Below are positions 8,789 through 19,018 of a stretch of 64,000 nucleotides of DNA, piece after piece. Position 1 is the first letter of the stretch. Every line of letters starts with the position of its first letter. This stretch comes from Sphingomonas desiccabilis. Lineage in GTDB: Bacteria > Pseudomonadota > Alphaproteobacteria > Sphingomonadales > Sphingomonadaceae. A program made the translations under genes and the position numbers. The notes beneath the pieces are model-generated. The model made no database searches, was not told the DNA's origin, and worked only from the letters and a program-made list of their open reading frames with translations. Location of the stretch: assembly GCF_004135605.1 (NCBI RefSeq), contig NZ_SDPT01000001.1, positions 310,001-374,000 of the forward strand, given 5' to 3'.

Positions 8789-10951
8789 TCAACTCCCGGC
8801 GAGGGCGGCGAGCAGCAGCAGGGCGACGATGTTGGTGATCTTGATCATCGGGTTCACGGCCGGGCCGGCGGTGTCCTTGTAGGGATCGCCGACCGTGTCG
8901 CCGGTGACGGCAGCCATGTGCGCCTCCGATCCCTTGCCGCCATAATTGCCGTCCTCGATGTACTTCTTGGCATTGTCCCAGGCGCCGCCGCCCGAGGTCA
9001 TCGAGATGGCGACGAACAGCCCGGAGACGATGACGCCCAGCAGCATCGCGCCGAGCGCGGCGAAGCCCTGCGCCTGGCCGGCGACGGTGGCGATGACGAA
9101 ATAGACCAGGATCGGCGAGAGCACGGGCAGCAGCGAGGGGACGATCATCTCGCGAATGGCGGCGCGGGTGACGATGTCGACGGTGTGGGCATAGTTGGGG
9201 CGGCTGGTGCCTGCCATGATGCCGGGATCGTCGCGGAACTGGCGGCGGACGTCCTCCACCACCGATCCCGCCGCGCGGCCGACCGCGGTCATGCCGAACG
9301 CGCCGAAGAGGTAGGGGAGCAGCGCGCCGAGCAGCAGCCCGACGATGACGTACGGGTTGGATAGCGAGAAATCGACCGCGAGCTCGGGGAAGAAGCGGTT
9401 GAGGTCGGTGGTGTAGGCACCGAACAGCACCAGCGCGGCGAGGGCTGCGGAGCCGATCGCATAGCCCTTGGTCACCGCCTTGGTGGTGTTGCCGACCGCA
9501 TCCAGCGCATCGGTGCGCTGGCGGACGTCGTCGGGCAGGCCCGCCATCTCGGCGATGCCGCCGGCATTGTCGGTGACGGGGCCATAGGCGTCGAGCGCGA
9601 CCACCATGCCGGCGAGCGCCAAGAGGGCGGTGGCGGCAAAGGCGACGCCGATGATGCCGGCAAGCTGATAGGCGGCGATCACCGCGACGACGATCACCAG
9701 CGTGGGGAGGGCGGTGGACTCCAGCCCGATGGCGAGCCCCTGGATGACGTTGGTGCCGTGGCCGGTGGCCGAGGCGCGTGCGATCGAGCGGACCGGGCGA
9801 TAGCGGGTGCCGGTGTAATATTCGGTGATCCACACCAGGAGCGCCGTGACTCCGAGTCCGATCAGCATGCACCAGAACAGGTCCATGCCGGTGAAGTGGG
9901 TGCCCGGCGTCGCGGCGGCGCCGAGTGCCGCCTCGGTGGTGAGCGCGTCGCTTCCCGGATCGAGGAAGCCGGCGCCGCCGATCACCGCGTCGAGATCGCC
10001 CAGCACCCAGCGGCAGGAGACATAGATCAGCGGCACCGCGAGCAGGATGGTGGTCCACAGCCCCTTGTAGAGCGCGCCCATGATCGAGCCGCTGCGGCCG
10101 AGCCGGACCATGTAGGTGCCGGCGATCGAGGCGAGGATGCAGGCGCCGCCCACCACCAGCGGCAGCGCCATCAGCGCCAGCAGCTCGGCCGAGGAGGCCT
10201 GCACCAGCAGCGCAATCGACACCATGGTGAGGCCGAGGGTGACGACATAGGTTTCGAACAGGTCCGCGGCCATGCCCGCGCAGTCGCCGACATTGTCGCC
10301 CACGTTGTCCGCGATAACGGCGGGGTTGCGGGGATCGTCCTCGGGGATGCCGGCCTCGACCTTGCCGACCAGGTCGGCGCCGACGTCGGCGGCTTTGGTG
10401 AAAATGCCGCCACCCAGCCGGGCGAAGATCGAGATGAGCGAGGCGCCAAAGGCGAGCGCGGTGAGCGCCTCCACCACCTCGCGGTCGTTGGGGGCGTGGC
10501 CGGCGACGGCGACGAGGTACCAGAACAGCCCCGCGATCGCGAGCAGACCGAGGCCCGCCACCAGCATTCCGGTGATCGCGCCCGAGCGGAAGGCGAGGGT
10601 GAGCCCGGCCTGGAGCGAGCGGCGCGCAGCCTCCGCGGTGCGGACGTTGGCGCGCACCGAGATGGTCATGCCGACATAGCCGGCCGCACCGGACAGCAGC
10701 GCGCCGAGCACGAAGCCGGCGGCGGAAAGCAGGCTGACGGTTGGCACGAGGAGGATCGCGACGAGCACGCCGACGACGGCGACCGCGCGATACTGGCGCC
10801 CGAGATAGGCCCCGGCGCCCTCCTGGATGGCGGTGGCGATCGCCTGCATCCGCGCGTCGCCGGGGGAGGCGCGCAGCACCTGCATGCCGGTGAAGACTCC
10901 GTAGAGAACGGCGAGGACGCCGCATGCCATGGCGAAATAGACGATCGTCAT
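8789..10951 (-). CDS. hppA: Membrane-bound proton-translocating pyrophosphatase, K+-independent type
   Basis: 720 residues; the ATG at 10951 has an AGGAGGGG ribosome-binding site. About 16 hydrophobic helices. The catalytic signature [11 protein letters not shown] and the acidic motifs around [19 protein letters not shown] coordinate Mg-PPi. The motif GNTTKA carries Lys491, where K+-dependent enzymes have Ala, which is the accepted mark of the K+-independent, H+-pumping class. It hydrolyses pyrophosphate and pumps protons across the inner membrane. The open frame continues upstream of 10951, but that part has no membrane-protein character and runs into repeats. Confidence 0.97.
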   Translation of the reverse strand: MTIVYFAMACGVLAVLYGVFTGMQVLRASPGDARMQAIATAIQEGAGAYLGRQYRAVAVVGVLVAILLVPTVSLLSAAGFVLGALLSGAAGYVGMTISVRANVRTAEAARRSLQAGLTLAFRSGAITGMLVAGLGLLAIAGLFWYLVAVAGHAPNDREVVEALTALAFGASLISIFARLGGGIFTKAADVGADLVGKVEAGIPEDDPRNPAVIADNVGDNVGDCAGMAADLFETYVVTLGLTMVSIALLVQASSAELLALMALPLVVGGACILASIAGTYMVRLGRSGSIMGALYKGLWTTILLAVPLIYVSCRWVLGDLDAVIGGAGFLDPGSDALTTEAALGAAATPGTHFTGMDLFWCMLIGLGVTALLVWITEYYTGTRYRPVRSIARASATGHGTNVIQGLAIGLESTALPTLVIVVAVIAAYQLAGIIGVAFAATALLALAGMVVALDAYGPVTDNAGGIAEMAGLPDDVRQRTDALDAVGNTTKAVTKGYAIGSAALAALVLFGAYTTDLNRFFPELAVDFSLSNPYVIVGLLLGALLPYLFGAFGMTAVGRAAGSVVEDVRRQFRDDPGIMAGTSRPNYAHTVDIVTRAAIREMIVPSLLPVLSPILVYFVIATVAGQAQGFAALGAMLLGVIVSGLFVAISMTSGGGAWDNAKKYIEDGNYGGKGSEAHMAAVTGDTVGDPYKDTAGPAVNPMIKITNIVALLLLAALAGS

Positions 10952-11109
10952 TTGCCCCTCCTGTCCGAAGGTGGCCCGGCGTTCGTGCGTCGGGTCTAAC
11001 CCATCGGCGCGAGCATATGCCGATGCGGCGGGAGCACAAGGGCGTTCGGGTGAGGGAACAGCGCCGCCGACCTCACGCGCCTCTCCTTCCGCGCGCTTCC
11101 CCTTCCGTT

Positions 11110-11371
11110 TGTCTCGAGCAGGGATCGAGCTCTGTCGAGAGCTTGTGTCGAGAGAGCCGCGGCCGGTTTCTCGAGACGCCGTCTCGACAAGCTCGACGGC
11201 TCCTCGAAACGAACGGGGATGTCCGACCCCGCGGGGCGGTGACGACGCTGCGCATGCCCGTTCGTCCTGAGGTGCCATCGAGCGAAGTCGAAATGGCGTA
11301 TATCGAAGGACCGTCGCCAGTGCTTCGATACGGGGCTTCGACAAGCTCAGCCCCTACTCAGCAGGAACGGT
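11110..11371. repeat. Sphingomonad-type extragenic palindromic repeats
   Basis: The hppA-thiL spacer contains several partly palindromic units built from TCTCGACAAGCTCGACGG, CGTTCGTCCTGAGG, ATCGAGCGAAGTCGAA and GGCTTCGACAAGCTCAG. They occur as inverted halves (for example around 11168-11216 and 11256-11371). Repeats of this kind are common in intergenic DNA of sphingomonads. The rest of 10952-11392 holds no gene that I can support. Confidence 0.6.
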
Positions 11372-11392
11372 TCAACTGGAAGGTATCTACCT

Positions 11393-12310
11393 CTAGCCGC
11401 CTTGGTGCTCGAAGCCGAGCCGGGCGGGGAGCGGCACGGGGGTGCCGTCGTCGGTAAGAGTAACGCCGGGTTCGGCGTGGAAGCGCCCCACGCAGGTGGC
11501 GGGTACCGGCGGCGTGACACCGGGAGGAAGCGCGAACAGCAGCTCGTAGTCGTCGCCGGCGGTGGCGGCGGCGAGGCGGGCGGCAGGCGAGTCGCCGTCG
11601 TAACGGACGAGATCGGCCGAGCGGGGCACATCGGCCAGGTCGATCGCGATGCCGATGCCGCTGGCCGCCGCCATTCGGCTGGCGTCGAGCAGCAGGCCGT
11701 CCGACACGTCCATCATCGCATGCGCCACGCTGGCGAGCGCGCGCCCCTCGGCGAGCCGCGGCGTGGGGCGGCGGTAGCGGTCGAGCAGCGCCTGCGGCCC
11801 ATCGGCGCCGCGGGCGATGGCGAGGCCGGCACCGGCGTCGCCGATCGTGCCGGTGACCCACAGCGCGTCGCCGGCGCGTGCGCCGTTGCGGGCGGGGGCC
11901 GCGTCGCTATGGCCGATCGCGGTGAGCGACAGGAAGCGCGGGCTGCCGGCGGGCTGGCGCACGGTGTCGCCGCCGAGCAGCGGGCAGCCGAACGTGGCCA
12001 GCGCGGTGGCGAGGCCGGCCAGGAACGCGCGGTCCCAGGCGTCGTCGCCGAGCGGATAGCCGAGCAGCACGCCGACCGGCGTCGCCCCCTTGGCGGCGAG
12101 GTCCGAGAGGTTCGTCGCCACCAGCTTCCAGGCGACGGTGTCGGCCGGATCGTCGCTAAGGAAATGCACGCCCTCCACCAGCAGGTCGCTGGTGAGGACG
12201 GTGGCGGGCGTCGTCCCGGCGGGCAGCACCGCCGCGTCGTCCGTGAGCCCGCGCGCCGCGGGGTGGAGCGGCAGTGCGCGCAGCGCCTCCAGGAACTCGG
12301 CCTCCGTCAT
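11393..12310 (-). CDS. thiL: Thiamine-monophosphate kinase
   Basis: 305 residues from the ATG at 12310. It has the ThiL/PurM-type features: an N-terminal GLTDDAAVL with the metal-binding Asp pair, LLVEGVHFL, NLSDLAAKGATPVG and the Gly-rich GGDTVR, followed by MMDVSDGLLLDASRMA. The enzyme phosphorylates thiamine monophosphate to the diphosphate cofactor. It starts 31 bases after nusB; nusB-thiL linkage is widespread. Confidence 0.94.
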   Translation of the reverse strand: MTEAEFLEALRALPLHPAARGLTDDAAVLPAGTTPATVLTSDLLVEGVHFLSDDPADTVAWKLVATNLSDLAAKGATPVGVLLGYPLGDDAWDRAFLAGLATALATFGCPLLGGDTVRQPAGSPRFLSLTAIGHSDAAPARNGARAGDALWVTGTIGDAGAGLAIARGADGPQALLDRYRRPTPRLAEGRALASVAHAMMDVSDGLLLDASRMAAASGIGIAIDLADVPRSADLVRYDGDSPAARLAAATAGDDYELLFALPPGVTPPVPATCVGRFHAEPGVTLTDDGTPVPLPARLGFEHQGG

Positions 12311-12341
12311 GGTGTGGTTGTGCCCCGAACGGGGCGGCGCG

Positions 12342-12857
12342 TCACGCCTCCGGCGCGTCCGCCGGGGTGGGCGAGCCGCCGCGCACGGTCTTGGCGACGC
12401 CATCGAGCAGGCCGTTGACGAAGCCCTTTTCGCGGCGGTCGTAGAAGGCGTCGGCGACGTCGATATATTCGCTGATGACGGCGGCGGCGGGCACGTCCAC
12501 GCGGGCGATCAGCTCATAGGTGCCGGCGCGCAGGATCTGGCGCATCGGCTTGTCGAGCCGGTCGAGCGACCAGCCCTCGGAGAGCCTGGCGGTGATGGCG
12601 CGGTCGATCTCTTCGCGCCGGGCGTCGACGCCGCGCACCACGTCGTCGAAGAAGGCGATGTCGGCTTCGGCATATTCCACGCCCTCGATGGTCGCGCCCA
12701 GCCGGTGCTGATGGAACTCGTGCAGCAGCGTCGGGATCGGCGTGCCCTCCATCTCCTGCTGGTAGAGCGCCTGGACGGCGGCGAGGCGGGCGGCGGCGCG
12801 GGCCTGGCGGAGCGCACGGGGACGGGGGTTGGGCGTGGTCATGAGCAGGTCGTCCAT
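12342..12857 (-). CDS. nusB: Transcription antitermination factor NusB
   Basis: 171 residues if started at 12857, or 166 from a second ATG at 12842 (MTTPNPRPR); neither has a strong ribosome-binding site. The all-helical NusB fold is recognisable by ARLAAVQALYQQEMEG, LDRLDKPMRQILRAGTYEL and AAVISEYIDVADAFYDRREKG. NusB with S10 binds boxA RNA for rRNA antitermination. The protein is slightly longer than E. coli NusB, with a Pro/Ala-rich C-terminal tail. Confidence 0.93.
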   Translation of the reverse strand: MDDLLMTTPNPRPRALRQARAAARLAAVQALYQQEMEGTPIPTLLHEFHQHRLGATIEGVEYAEADIAFFDDVVRGVDARREEIDRAITARLSEGWSLDRLDKPMRQILRAGTYELIARVDVPAAAVISEYIDVADAFYDRREKGFVNGLLDGVAKTVRGGSPTPADAPEA

Positions 12858-12899
12858 TGGCCGGGGCGCATGAGGAAATGCGCGCGCCGGCGGGAAAGT

Positions 12900-14186
12900 T
12901 CAGGAAAGGCGGATCGCGACCGAGCGGGCGTGGGCGGGAAGCCCCTCCGCTTCGGCCAGCGTCACCGCCGCGGGACCGATGCGGCCCAGTGCGGCGGCGT
13001 CGAGCCCCAGGAAGCTGGTGCGCTTCATGTAATCGAGCACCGACAGGCCCGACGCGAAGCGCGCGCGCCGACCGGTGGGCAGCACGTGGTTGGGGCCCGC
13101 GACATAATCGCCGACCGCCTCGGGCGTGTGGCGGCCGAGGAACACCGAGCCGGCGTTGCGCACGCGGTCGAACAGCGGCTCGGGATCGTCGACGGCGAGT
13201 TCGAGATGCTCGGGGGCCAAGCGATCCACCAACGGCATCGCTTGGTCGAGGCGTTCGACGACGATGATCGCGCCGTTGGCGTCCCAACTGTCGCGCGCCA
13301 CCGCCTTGGTGGCGAGCGTCGCGATCTGGCGATCGACGGCCTCGGCCACGGCATCGGCGAACAGTGCGTCGTCGGTGAACAGGATCGACTGGCTGGTGGG
13401 GTCGTGCTCGGCCTGGCTGAGCAGGTCGGCGGCGATCCATTCGGGATCGTTGGCGCCGTCCGCGACCACGACGATCTCGGACGGGCCTGCGACCATGTCG
13501 ATGCCGACGACGCCGTAGAGCTGGCGCTTGGCCTCCGCGACCCAGGCGTTGCCGGGGCCGGTGACGACATCGACCGGCTTGATCCGTTCGGTGCCATAGG
13601 CAAGCGCGGCGATCGCCTGCGCCCCGCCGATGCGCCACACCTCGTCCACGCCCGCGAGTGCGGCGGCGGCGAGGACGAGCGGGTTGACCTCGCCATCCGG
13701 GGTTGGCGTCACCATCACCAGCCGCTCGACGCCGGCCACCTTGGCGGGGACGGCGTTCATGAGGACGGAGGACGGATAGGCAGCTCGGCCGCCGGGCACA
13801 TAGACGCCGGCCGCCTGAACCGCACGCCAGCGGGCGCCCAGGCGGACGCCGGCGTCGTCGACCTGGTCGCTGTCGGCGGGGCGCTGCTTGGAATGGTAGG
13901 CGACGATGCGGTCGTGGGCGAGTTCGAGTGCGGCGCGTAGATCGGGGGCGAGGCCTTCGAGCGCGGCAACGCAATCGGCCTGTTCGATGCGCCAGCCGGT
14001 TTCCTCCGGATCGTGGCGGTCGAAGCGGCGGGTGAAGGCGGCGAGCGCGGCATCGCCCTCGTCGCGCACCGCGGCCAGGATGGCGCGCACGTCGCGGGCG
14101 ACGTCGGCGTCGGCCTCGCGGCGGGCGTCGACCAGCTCGGCAAAGCTGCGCTCGAAATCGAGGTCGGTGAGGTCGAGCCTCAGCAT
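12900..14186 (-). CDS. hisD: Histidinol dehydrogenase
   Basis: 428 residues, normal length. It catalyses the last two steps of histidine synthesis, a four-electron NAD-dependent oxidation of histidinol. Recognisable parts are [20 protein letters not shown], the signature around [31 protein letters not shown] and [14 protein letters not shown] with the zinc-binding Gln/His residues. The ATG at 14186 overlaps the end of hisG by 7 bases, so the two are translated together. Confidence 0.97.
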   Translation of the reverse strand: MLRLDLTDLDFERSFAELVDARREADADVARDVRAILAAVRDEGDAALAAFTRRFDRHDPEETGWRIEQADCVAALEGLAPDLRAALELAHDRIVAYHSKQRPADSDQVDDAGVRLGARWRAVQAAGVYVPGGRAAYPSSVLMNAVPAKVAGVERLVMVTPTPDGEVNPLVLAAAALAGVDEVWRIGGAQAIAALAYGTERIKPVDVVTGPGNAWVAEAKRQLYGVVGIDMVAGPSEIVVVADGANDPEWIAADLLSQAEHDPTSQSILFTDDALFADAVAEAVDRQIATLATKAVARDSWDANGAIIVVERLDQAMPLVDRLAPEHLELAVDDPEPLFDRVRNAGSVFLGRHTPEAVGDYVAGPNHVLPTGRRARFASGLSVLDYMKRTSFLGLDAAALGRIGPAAVTLAEAEGLPAHARSVAIRLS

Positions 14187-14842
14187 GCGGTCTTCTCCAT
14201 CACCGCACGGCGAAACGCGTCCACCAGCGGCACCACATCGGGACGGGTCTTGAAGGCGGCCCGGTTGGCGACGAGGCGCGAGCTGACCTCGGCGATCACC
14301 TCGACCTCGACCAGGCCGTTTTCCTTGAGCGTGCGGCCCGAGGAGACGAGATCGACGATGCGCGGGGCGAGGCCGAGCACCGGCGCCAGCTCCATCGCGC
14401 CGTTGAGCTTCACGCACTCTGCCTGCACGCCGCGGCGGGCGAAATGCTGGCGGGTGACGTGCGGGTATTTGGTAGCCACGCGGACATGACTCCAGCCGCG
14501 CGGATCGTCGTGCTCAGCCAGGCCCGCGGGCTCGGCGACCGAGATGCGGCAATGGCCAATGCCGAGGTCGACGGGCGCGTAGAGCTCTGAATATTCGAAC
14601 TCTGCGAGCACGTCGGAGCCGACGATGCCGAGCTGGGCGGCGCCGTGGGCGACAAAGGTCGCGACGTCGAACGCGCGCACGCGGATCAGGTCCACGGCGG
14701 GCGTGTTGGTGCGAAAGCGCAGCGCGCGGCTGCCTTCGTCGGAAAAGGCGGGTTCCGGCACGATGCCGACGGCCGCCAGCAGCGGCAGCGCCTCTTCGAG
14801 GATGCGCCCCTTGGGGACGGCGAGAATGAGCGGATCGGTCAT
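14180..14842 (-). CDS. hisG: ATP phosphoribosyltransferase, short form
   Basis: 220 residues. It catalyses the first step of histidine biosynthesis, ATP plus PRPP to phosphoribosyl-ATP. Typical features are [38 protein letters not shown] and the PRPP-binding [14 protein letters not shown]. It lacks the roughly 80-residue C-terminal regulatory domain of the long form, so by family knowledge it needs HisZ as regulatory partner; no hisZ is in this window. Confidence 0.95.
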   Translation of the reverse strand: MTDPLILAVPKGRILEEALPLLAAVGIVPEPAFSDEGSRALRFRTNTPAVDLIRVRAFDVATFVAHGAAQLGIVGSDVLAEFEYSELYAPVDLGIGHCRISVAEPAGLAEHDDPRGWSHVRVATKYPHVTRQHFARRGVQAECVKLNGAMELAPVLGLAPRIVDLVSSGRTLKENGLVEVEVIAEVSSRLVANRAAFKTRPDVVPLVDAFRRAVMEKTAC

Positions 14843-14903
14843 GAGCGGCGCGGCTTTACTTGGCGCACCGGCCGGGCGCAACACGCGCCCGCCTGGCTGG
14901 GGA

Positions 14904-15611
14904 TCACGCCTCGTCCAGTTCGGGATAGTGGCGGAAGATGCCGTCCGTGTTGAAGGGCAGCCGCCGGTCGCTCGCCAGATAGGCAGCGATGCCGGGCAGC
15001 GTCTTCACCTGCGCGTGGATCTTGAGCAACTGCGGATAGTCGCCTTCGATCGCCGCCATGCGCCGCGGGAACATGTAGCGCAGCCCCTCGACCAGCTGGA
15101 ACAGCGAGGTGTCGGCATAGGTCCAGCGGTGGTCGATCAGCCACTCGCCAGGGTTCGCTTTGGCCGCATCCTCGAAATGGCCGAGGAACTTGGGCATGCG
15201 CTCGGCGCGGAACTGTTCGGCGGCGCGTGCGGCCTCCGGCTTCTGGTCCTCGTAATAGGCCCCCATCGCCACCGGGTGGTGGATGTTGTGCACCTCCGCC
15301 ACCATGTCCGCGATGGTGAGCTGGAGCTGGTGGAGCCAGAGCCGGTCGGCCAGGCGCGAGGGTGCGAGGTCGTGGTGCTCGCCCAGGTAGAGCAGGATGT
15401 TGGCGACCTGCGCGATGGCGAAGCCGTCGAGCGTCAGATAGGGCGGGGCGAAGGGAGGACGGCGGCTGTGGCTGGCCATATCCTCCATCAGTGCCTCGGC
15501 ACCGCGTTCGCGGGCGCAGTCGCGATATTCGATACCGGCCGCTTCCAGCGCCAGCCGCACGAACTCGCCGCGGCCCTGGATGCCAGGCCAGTACCAGAGA
15601 TTGTACGGCAT
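14904..15611 (-). CDS. Glutathione S-transferase family protein
   Basis: 235 residues. A thioredoxin-like N-terminal half ([24 protein letters not shown], then [23 protein letters not shown] with the cis-Pro and glutathione-binding region) is followed by an all-helical half with [20 protein letters not shown] carrying the GST N-capping Asp. The N-terminal Tyr-containing motif resembles the sigma/alpha type. Its stop is 61 bases from hisG and its start is 4 bases from the BolA gene stop. Substrate unknown. Confidence 0.86.
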   Translation of the reverse strand: MPYNLWYWPGIQGRGEFVRLALEAAGIEYRDCARERGAEALMEDMASHSRRPPFAPPYLTLDGFAIAQVANILLYLGEHHDLAPSRLADRLWLHQLQLTIADMVAEVHNIHHPVAMGAYYEDQKPEAARAAEQFRAERMPKFLGHFEDAAKANPGEWLIDHRWTYADTSLFQLVEGLRYMFPRRMAAIEGDYPQLLKIHAQVKTLPGIAAYLASDRRLPFNTDGIFRHYPELDEA

Positions 15612-15615
15612 CGCG

Positions 15616-15900
15616 CTACTCTCCTGGAGCGCGGGCCCGGATTGCCAGCGCGTGGACGCGGTCTATGAGCAGGTCGGACAGGGCCTGGTTCACCAGCCGC
15701 TGGCGATCAACGCGCGAGCGGCCCGCAAAGGCCCGGCTTTCGACGACGACGGTGAAATGGGATTCGCCGGTGCCGTTGTCGCCGCTGTGGCCGGCGTGGC
15801 GGCCGCTGTCGTTGATGACCTCCAGATGCGTGGGGTCGAGCGCCTGGGTAAGGCGAGCGGTGATTTCGGAGGCGATGGGGCCGGTGGCGGTGGTCTGCAT
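15616..15900 (-). CDS. BolA family protein
   Basis: 94 residues from the ATG at 15900. BolA fold features are EITARLTQALDPTHLEVINDS, the conserved GRHAGHSG region, SHFTVVVESRAFAGRSRVDRQRLVNQAL and the His late in DRVHALAIRA. BolA proteins pair with monothiol glutaredoxins in Fe-S handling. It is divergent from the DnaJ-domain gene with a 35-base spacer. Confidence 0.87.
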   Translation of the reverse strand: MQTTATGPIASEITARLTQALDPTHLEVINDSGRHAGHSGDNGTGESHFTVVVESRAFAGRSRVDRQRLVNQALSDLLIDRVHALAIRARAPGE

Positions 15901-15935
15901 CGCGCCTATATACCGGGTTTGCATGAGGGAGTCGC

Positions 15936-16541
15936 GTGGCGCGCGAGAAGATTGGGAAGGACCGGCCGAACACGCGGTTCCATGGTCGGGTGGAAAGTGG
16001 ACGCCCCTGCGAGGCGCCGGGCTGCGCCGAGGCGGGCGAGTTCCGCGCGCCGCCGCTGGAGGGCGCGCCGCAGGGTAGCGACCGGCCGAGCGGCTATCGC
16101 TGGTTCTGCCTGGACCATGTCCGCCAGTTCAACGCCGGCTACAACTATTTCGCGGGCATGACCGCCGAGGAGATCCACGACGCCCAGCGGCCCTATGCCG
16201 GCTGGGAGCGGGAGACGCGCGCGTTCGCGAGCGCGGGCGGCGACCGGGGGCCGCGCTGGGCCGACTTCGCCGATCCGCTCGACGCGATCGGGGCGAAGTT
16301 CAAGGCGAATGTGCGTGCCGAGCGCAAGGACGGGCGACCGCTGACGCCGGGCGACCGCTCCGCGCTGAAGGTGATGGGGCTGGAGGTCGATGCCGACCGC
16401 ACGGCGCTGCGCAAGCGCTACAGCGAGCTGGTGCGGCAGTATCATCCGGACCGGAACGGCGGCGACCGCAGCCACGAAGGCGCGCTGCAGAAGGTCATCG
16501 CCGCCTATCAGCAGCTCAAGGGGTCGGCGGCCTTCGCCTGA
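15936..16541 (+). CDS. DnaJ-domain protein
   Basis: 201 residues from GTG at 15936, preceded by GAGGGA. The first 100 residues include a Cys pair (PCEAPGC) and FCLDHVRQFNAGYNYF; the C-terminal 65 residues form a J-domain with ALKVMGLEVDADRTALRKRYSELVRQYHPDRNGG, containing the HPD motif that stimulates Hsp70 ATPase. This C-terminal-J architecture is common in Alphaproteobacteria next to bolA. It is probably a specialised DnaK co-chaperone. Confidence 0.87.
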   Translation: MAREKIGKDRPNTRFHGRVESGRPCEAPGCAEAGEFRAPPLEGAPQGSDRPSGYRWFCLDHVRQFNAGYNYFAGMTAEEIHDAQRPYAGWERETRAFASAGGDRGPRWADFADPLDAIGAKFKANVRAERKDGRPLTPGDRSALKVMGLEVDADRTALRKRYSELVRQYHPDRNGGDRSHEGALQKVIAAYQQLKGSAAFA

Positions 16542-16550
16542 CGGCTCCGC

Positions 16551-17024
16551 TCATGCCCTTGCCGGCAATCCGGCGATCCGGCGGGCGACCGCCTCCAGCT
16601 GCTCCGCGACGGCGAGCCAGCCTGTCTCGAAGCCCATCGCGCGGTGCTTCTCGCGGTCGTCGGCGGTCCAGTGGCGTGCGGCCGCACGATACCGGGTGCC
16701 CGCGCCTTCGGGCGTGAACTCGAATATCCCGACAAAGGGGAAGGGCTCGCCCGTCTGGGGACGCCAGCCGGGGAGGAGCGTATTGGTGAACACCACGCGC
16801 TGGGCCGGAATGGCTTCCAGGATCAGGCCTTCGCCGCCGTGACGCTCCCCTTCCGGGCCGATCATCGTGGTCGCGAACCGGCCGCCGGCATGGAGCTCCA
16901 GCGCATGGAGTTTGGTGCGCCAGGGGAGCGGACACCACCATTCCTCCAGATGGTCCCGCCACGCCTGCCAGATGGCGGTCACGGGCGCGTCGAGGATGCG
17001 TTCGATGGCGAGCTCGTGATTCAT
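16551..17024 (-). CDS. SRPBCC domain protein (AHSA1/START-like)
   Basis: 157 residues from the ATG at 17024, overlapping the upstream gene by 4 bases. It matches the AHSA1/CalC-type fold: ERILDAPVTAIWQAWRDHLEEWWCP, GGRFATTMIGPEGERH, LILEAIPAQRVVFTNTL and GFETGWLAVAEQLEAV. Such proteins bind hydrophobic ligands or modify small molecules; no specific substrate can be given. It is the last gene of a seven-gene minus-strand operon reading from 20361. Confidence 0.86.
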   Translation of the reverse strand: MNHELAIERILDAPVTAIWQAWRDHLEEWWCPLPWRTKLHALELHAGGRFATTMIGPEGERHGGEGLILEAIPAQRVVFTNTLLPGWRPQTGEPFPFVGIFEFTPEGAGTRYRAAARHWTADDREKHRAMGFETGWLAVAEQLEAVARRIAGLPARA

Positions 17025-17515
17025 ACGGCATCTCCCCGTCGTGCCGCCTCGATCGCGGCGATGTCGATCTTCACCATGCCCATCATCGCCTGCATGACGC
17101 GGGCGGCGGCGGCCGGATCGGGATCGGCCAGCCCGTTGATCAGGGCGCGCGGGACGATCTGCCAGCGGACGCCCCAGCGGTCGCGGCACCAGCTGCAGGC
17201 GATCTCCGTGCCGCCGCCCTGGATGATGGCGTCCCAATAGCGATCGGTCTGGGCCTGGTCCTCGGTCATCAGCTGGAAGGAGATCGCGTCGGTGAAGGCG
17301 ACGCCTGGTCCGCCGTTGAGCGCGAGAAACGCGTTGTCTGCGATGGTGAAGCCGACCGTCAGCACGTCGCCCGCCTTGCCCGCCGGCCAGTCCGTGGTGG
17401 CATGGTGGATGTCGGTGATGCGGCTGTCGTCGAAGCTGTCGACGTAGAAGCGGGCGGCCTCCTCCGCGCAACCGTCGTACCAGAGGCAGGCGACGACCCT
17501 GGCCTGGGTGCTCAT
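17021..17515 (-). CDS. VOC family protein, PhnB-like
   Basis: 164 residues; 4-base overlaps with both neighbours. It resembles 3-demethylubiquinone-methyltransferase-like/PhnB proteins: CLWYDGCAEEAARFYVDSF, FTIADNAFLALNGGP, AISFQLMTEDQAQTDRYWDAI and CSWCRDRWGVRWQIVPRAL. The fold is a glyoxalase/VOC barrel. Function of the family is mostly unknown; its place in the coupled operon suggests small-molecule detoxification or resistance. Confidence 0.86.
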   Translation of the reverse strand: MSTQARVVACLWYDGCAEEAARFYVDSFDDSRITDIHHATTDWPAGKAGDVLTVGFTIADNAFLALNGGPGVAFTDAISFQLMTEDQAQTDRYWDAIIQGGGTEIACSWCRDRWGVRWQIVPRALINGLADPDPAAAARVMQAMMGMVKIDIAAIEAARRGDAV

Positions 17516-18294
17516 GCCGCGGCCCTTGAGCCGGCGACGACGCCGAACACGGCCCCATGGGGATCGCTGGCGACGATGATGCGCTCGTCGCCGGGCACGT
17601 CCATGGGCCCCATGTCGACGGTGCCGCCGGACGCGACCACCGCGGCCGCGGCGGCGTCGATGTCGGCCGCGCGGAAGTAGAATTGCCAAGCGGCGGGCGG
17701 GGCATCGGCAGGGCGCTGCATGATCGCGCCGACCGTCTCGCCCCCCGCCTCGACAAAGACATAGTCGCCCATCTCGCCCATGGACATGCGATCGGGATAG
17801 GACCAGCCGAACACCTCGGCATAAAAGGCGAGGGCGCCGGCCTGGTCGGGCGTGGTCAGCTCGTTCCAGCCGCATTTCCCGGGTGCGTTCGCCTGCCAGG
17901 CATGGCTCGCCTCGTCCATCGCGCCGCGCATCACGTAGAAGGGGATGCCCTGCGGGTCCGCCACCAGCGCAAAGCGGCCGACGCCCTCCATCGTCTGCGG
18001 CGCGACGTGGACGCTGCCGCCAAGCGCCTGGATTCTCGCGACGGTCGCATCGACGTCGTCCACGCCGATGTAGAACAGCCAGCCGGGACGGGCGCCGCCG
18101 GCTTCCATCTCGGGCACCAGGCGCATCATGCCGCCGACCTGTCCCTGGCCGGTGTCGAGCAGCCGATAATCCAGCGCCGAAGACATGGGCGCGCCCACGC
18201 TCCAGCCGATCACCGCCTCGTAGAAGCCGCGTGCTGCGTCGGGATCCGGGGTGAGCAGTTCGTACCAGATCGGAAAGCCGTGCGGATTGCGCAT
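17512..18294 (-). CDS. Two-domain VOC (glyoxalase/bleomycin-resistance-like) protein
   Basis: 260 residues made of two VOC halves: residues about 5-122 (FPIWYELLTPDPDAARGFYEAVIGW to RFALVADPQGIPFYVM) and about 135-258 (GWNELTTPDQAGALAFYAEVFGW to RIIVASDPHGAVFGVV). The halves are visibly homologous. Similar proteins are annotated as hydroxylases or antibiotic-binding proteins. It lies 10 bases after the DUF1428 gene and overlaps the next gene by ATGA. Confidence 0.87.
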   Translation of the reverse strand: MRNPHGFPIWYELLTPDPDAARGFYEAVIGWSVGAPMSSALDYRLLDTGQGQVGGMMRLVPEMEAGGARPGWLFYIGVDDVDATVARIQALGGSVHVAPQTMEGVGRFALVADPQGIPFYVMRGAMDEASHAWQANAPGKCGWNELTTPDQAGALAFYAEVFGWSYPDRMSMGEMGDYVFVEAGGETVGAIMQRPADAPPAAWQFYFRAADIDAAAAAVVASGGTVDMGPMDVPGDERIIVASDPHGAVFGVVAGSRAAA

Positions 18295-18304
18295 GCCGGT
18301 GCTC

Positions 18305-19018
18305 CTATTGGTCGAGGATGGGCAGGAAGCCGCCGAAGATCATGCGCTTGCCATCGAACGGGACGGCGCCGGGATCCTGCATGCGCGGGTCGGCCATCAC
18401 CTTGGCCTGACCTGCGTCGCGCACTTCCCTGGAGGGCCATTCGATCCAGGCGAACACCACCTTCTCGCCGTCCGTCACCTTGGTCGCACGGTTGAAGTCG
18501 GTGAGCTTGCCGTCGGGCAGGTCGTCGCCCCAGGCCTCCACCACGCGGGTGGCGCCATGTTCGAGGAAGACCGGCGCCGCCCGCCGTGCCAGATCGAAAA
18601 AGGCGTCCTTCTGGTCGGGCGCGACGGGGATCAGGAAGCCGTCGACATAGCCGGTGGTGCCGCCGGGACCCTCGTCGAGCAGCGGATCGAAGCCGGCGAA
18701 GATCATGCGGCTGCCGTCGAACGGCATTTCGGCCATGTCCTCCATGCGCGGATCGTCCATCATGGCAGAGAGCGCGGCATCATAGGCGGCCTGATCGGCA
18801 TATTCGATCCAGCTGAACACGACGGTCTCGTCCTCCTTTGCCTGCACTGCGCCCCGGAAGTCCGTGACCGTGCCGTCGGGCACGTCATCGCCCCACGCCT
18901 CCACCATTCGGCGCGCACCGAACTCCTTGAACAGCGGCAGCGCCTGGGCCGCATGGTCGCGGTAGGCGTCGCGGTTTGCGGTGGGCACCGCGGCGACGAA
19001 GCCCTGGATGAAGGTCAT
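18305..19018 (-). CDS. Tandem DUF1428 protein (YbaA-like)
   Basis: 237 residues forming two copies of DUF1428 (about 1-115 and 120-237). Both repeat the pattern YVDGFLIPVAPDQKDAFFDLA, RVVEAWGDDLPDGKLTDF, VFAWIEWPSREVRDAG and MPFDGSRMIFAGFDPLLD. The family has a ferredoxin-like dimeric barrel and no proven function; usual members carry one domain, so this is an internal duplication or fusion. The ATG at 19018 overlaps the GST gene by 4 bases. Confidence 0.87.
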   Translation of the reverse strand: MTFIQGFVAAVPTANRDAYRDHAAQALPLFKEFGARRMVEAWGDDVPDGTVTDFRGAVQAKEDETVVFSWIEYADQAAYDAALSAMMDDPRMEDMAEMPFDGSRMIFAGFDPLLDEGPGGTTGYVDGFLIPVAPDQKDAFFDLARRAAPVFLEHGATRVVEAWGDDLPDGKLTDFNRATKVTDGEKVVFAWIEWPSREVRDAGQAKVMADPRMQDPGAVPFDGKRMIFGGFLPILDQ

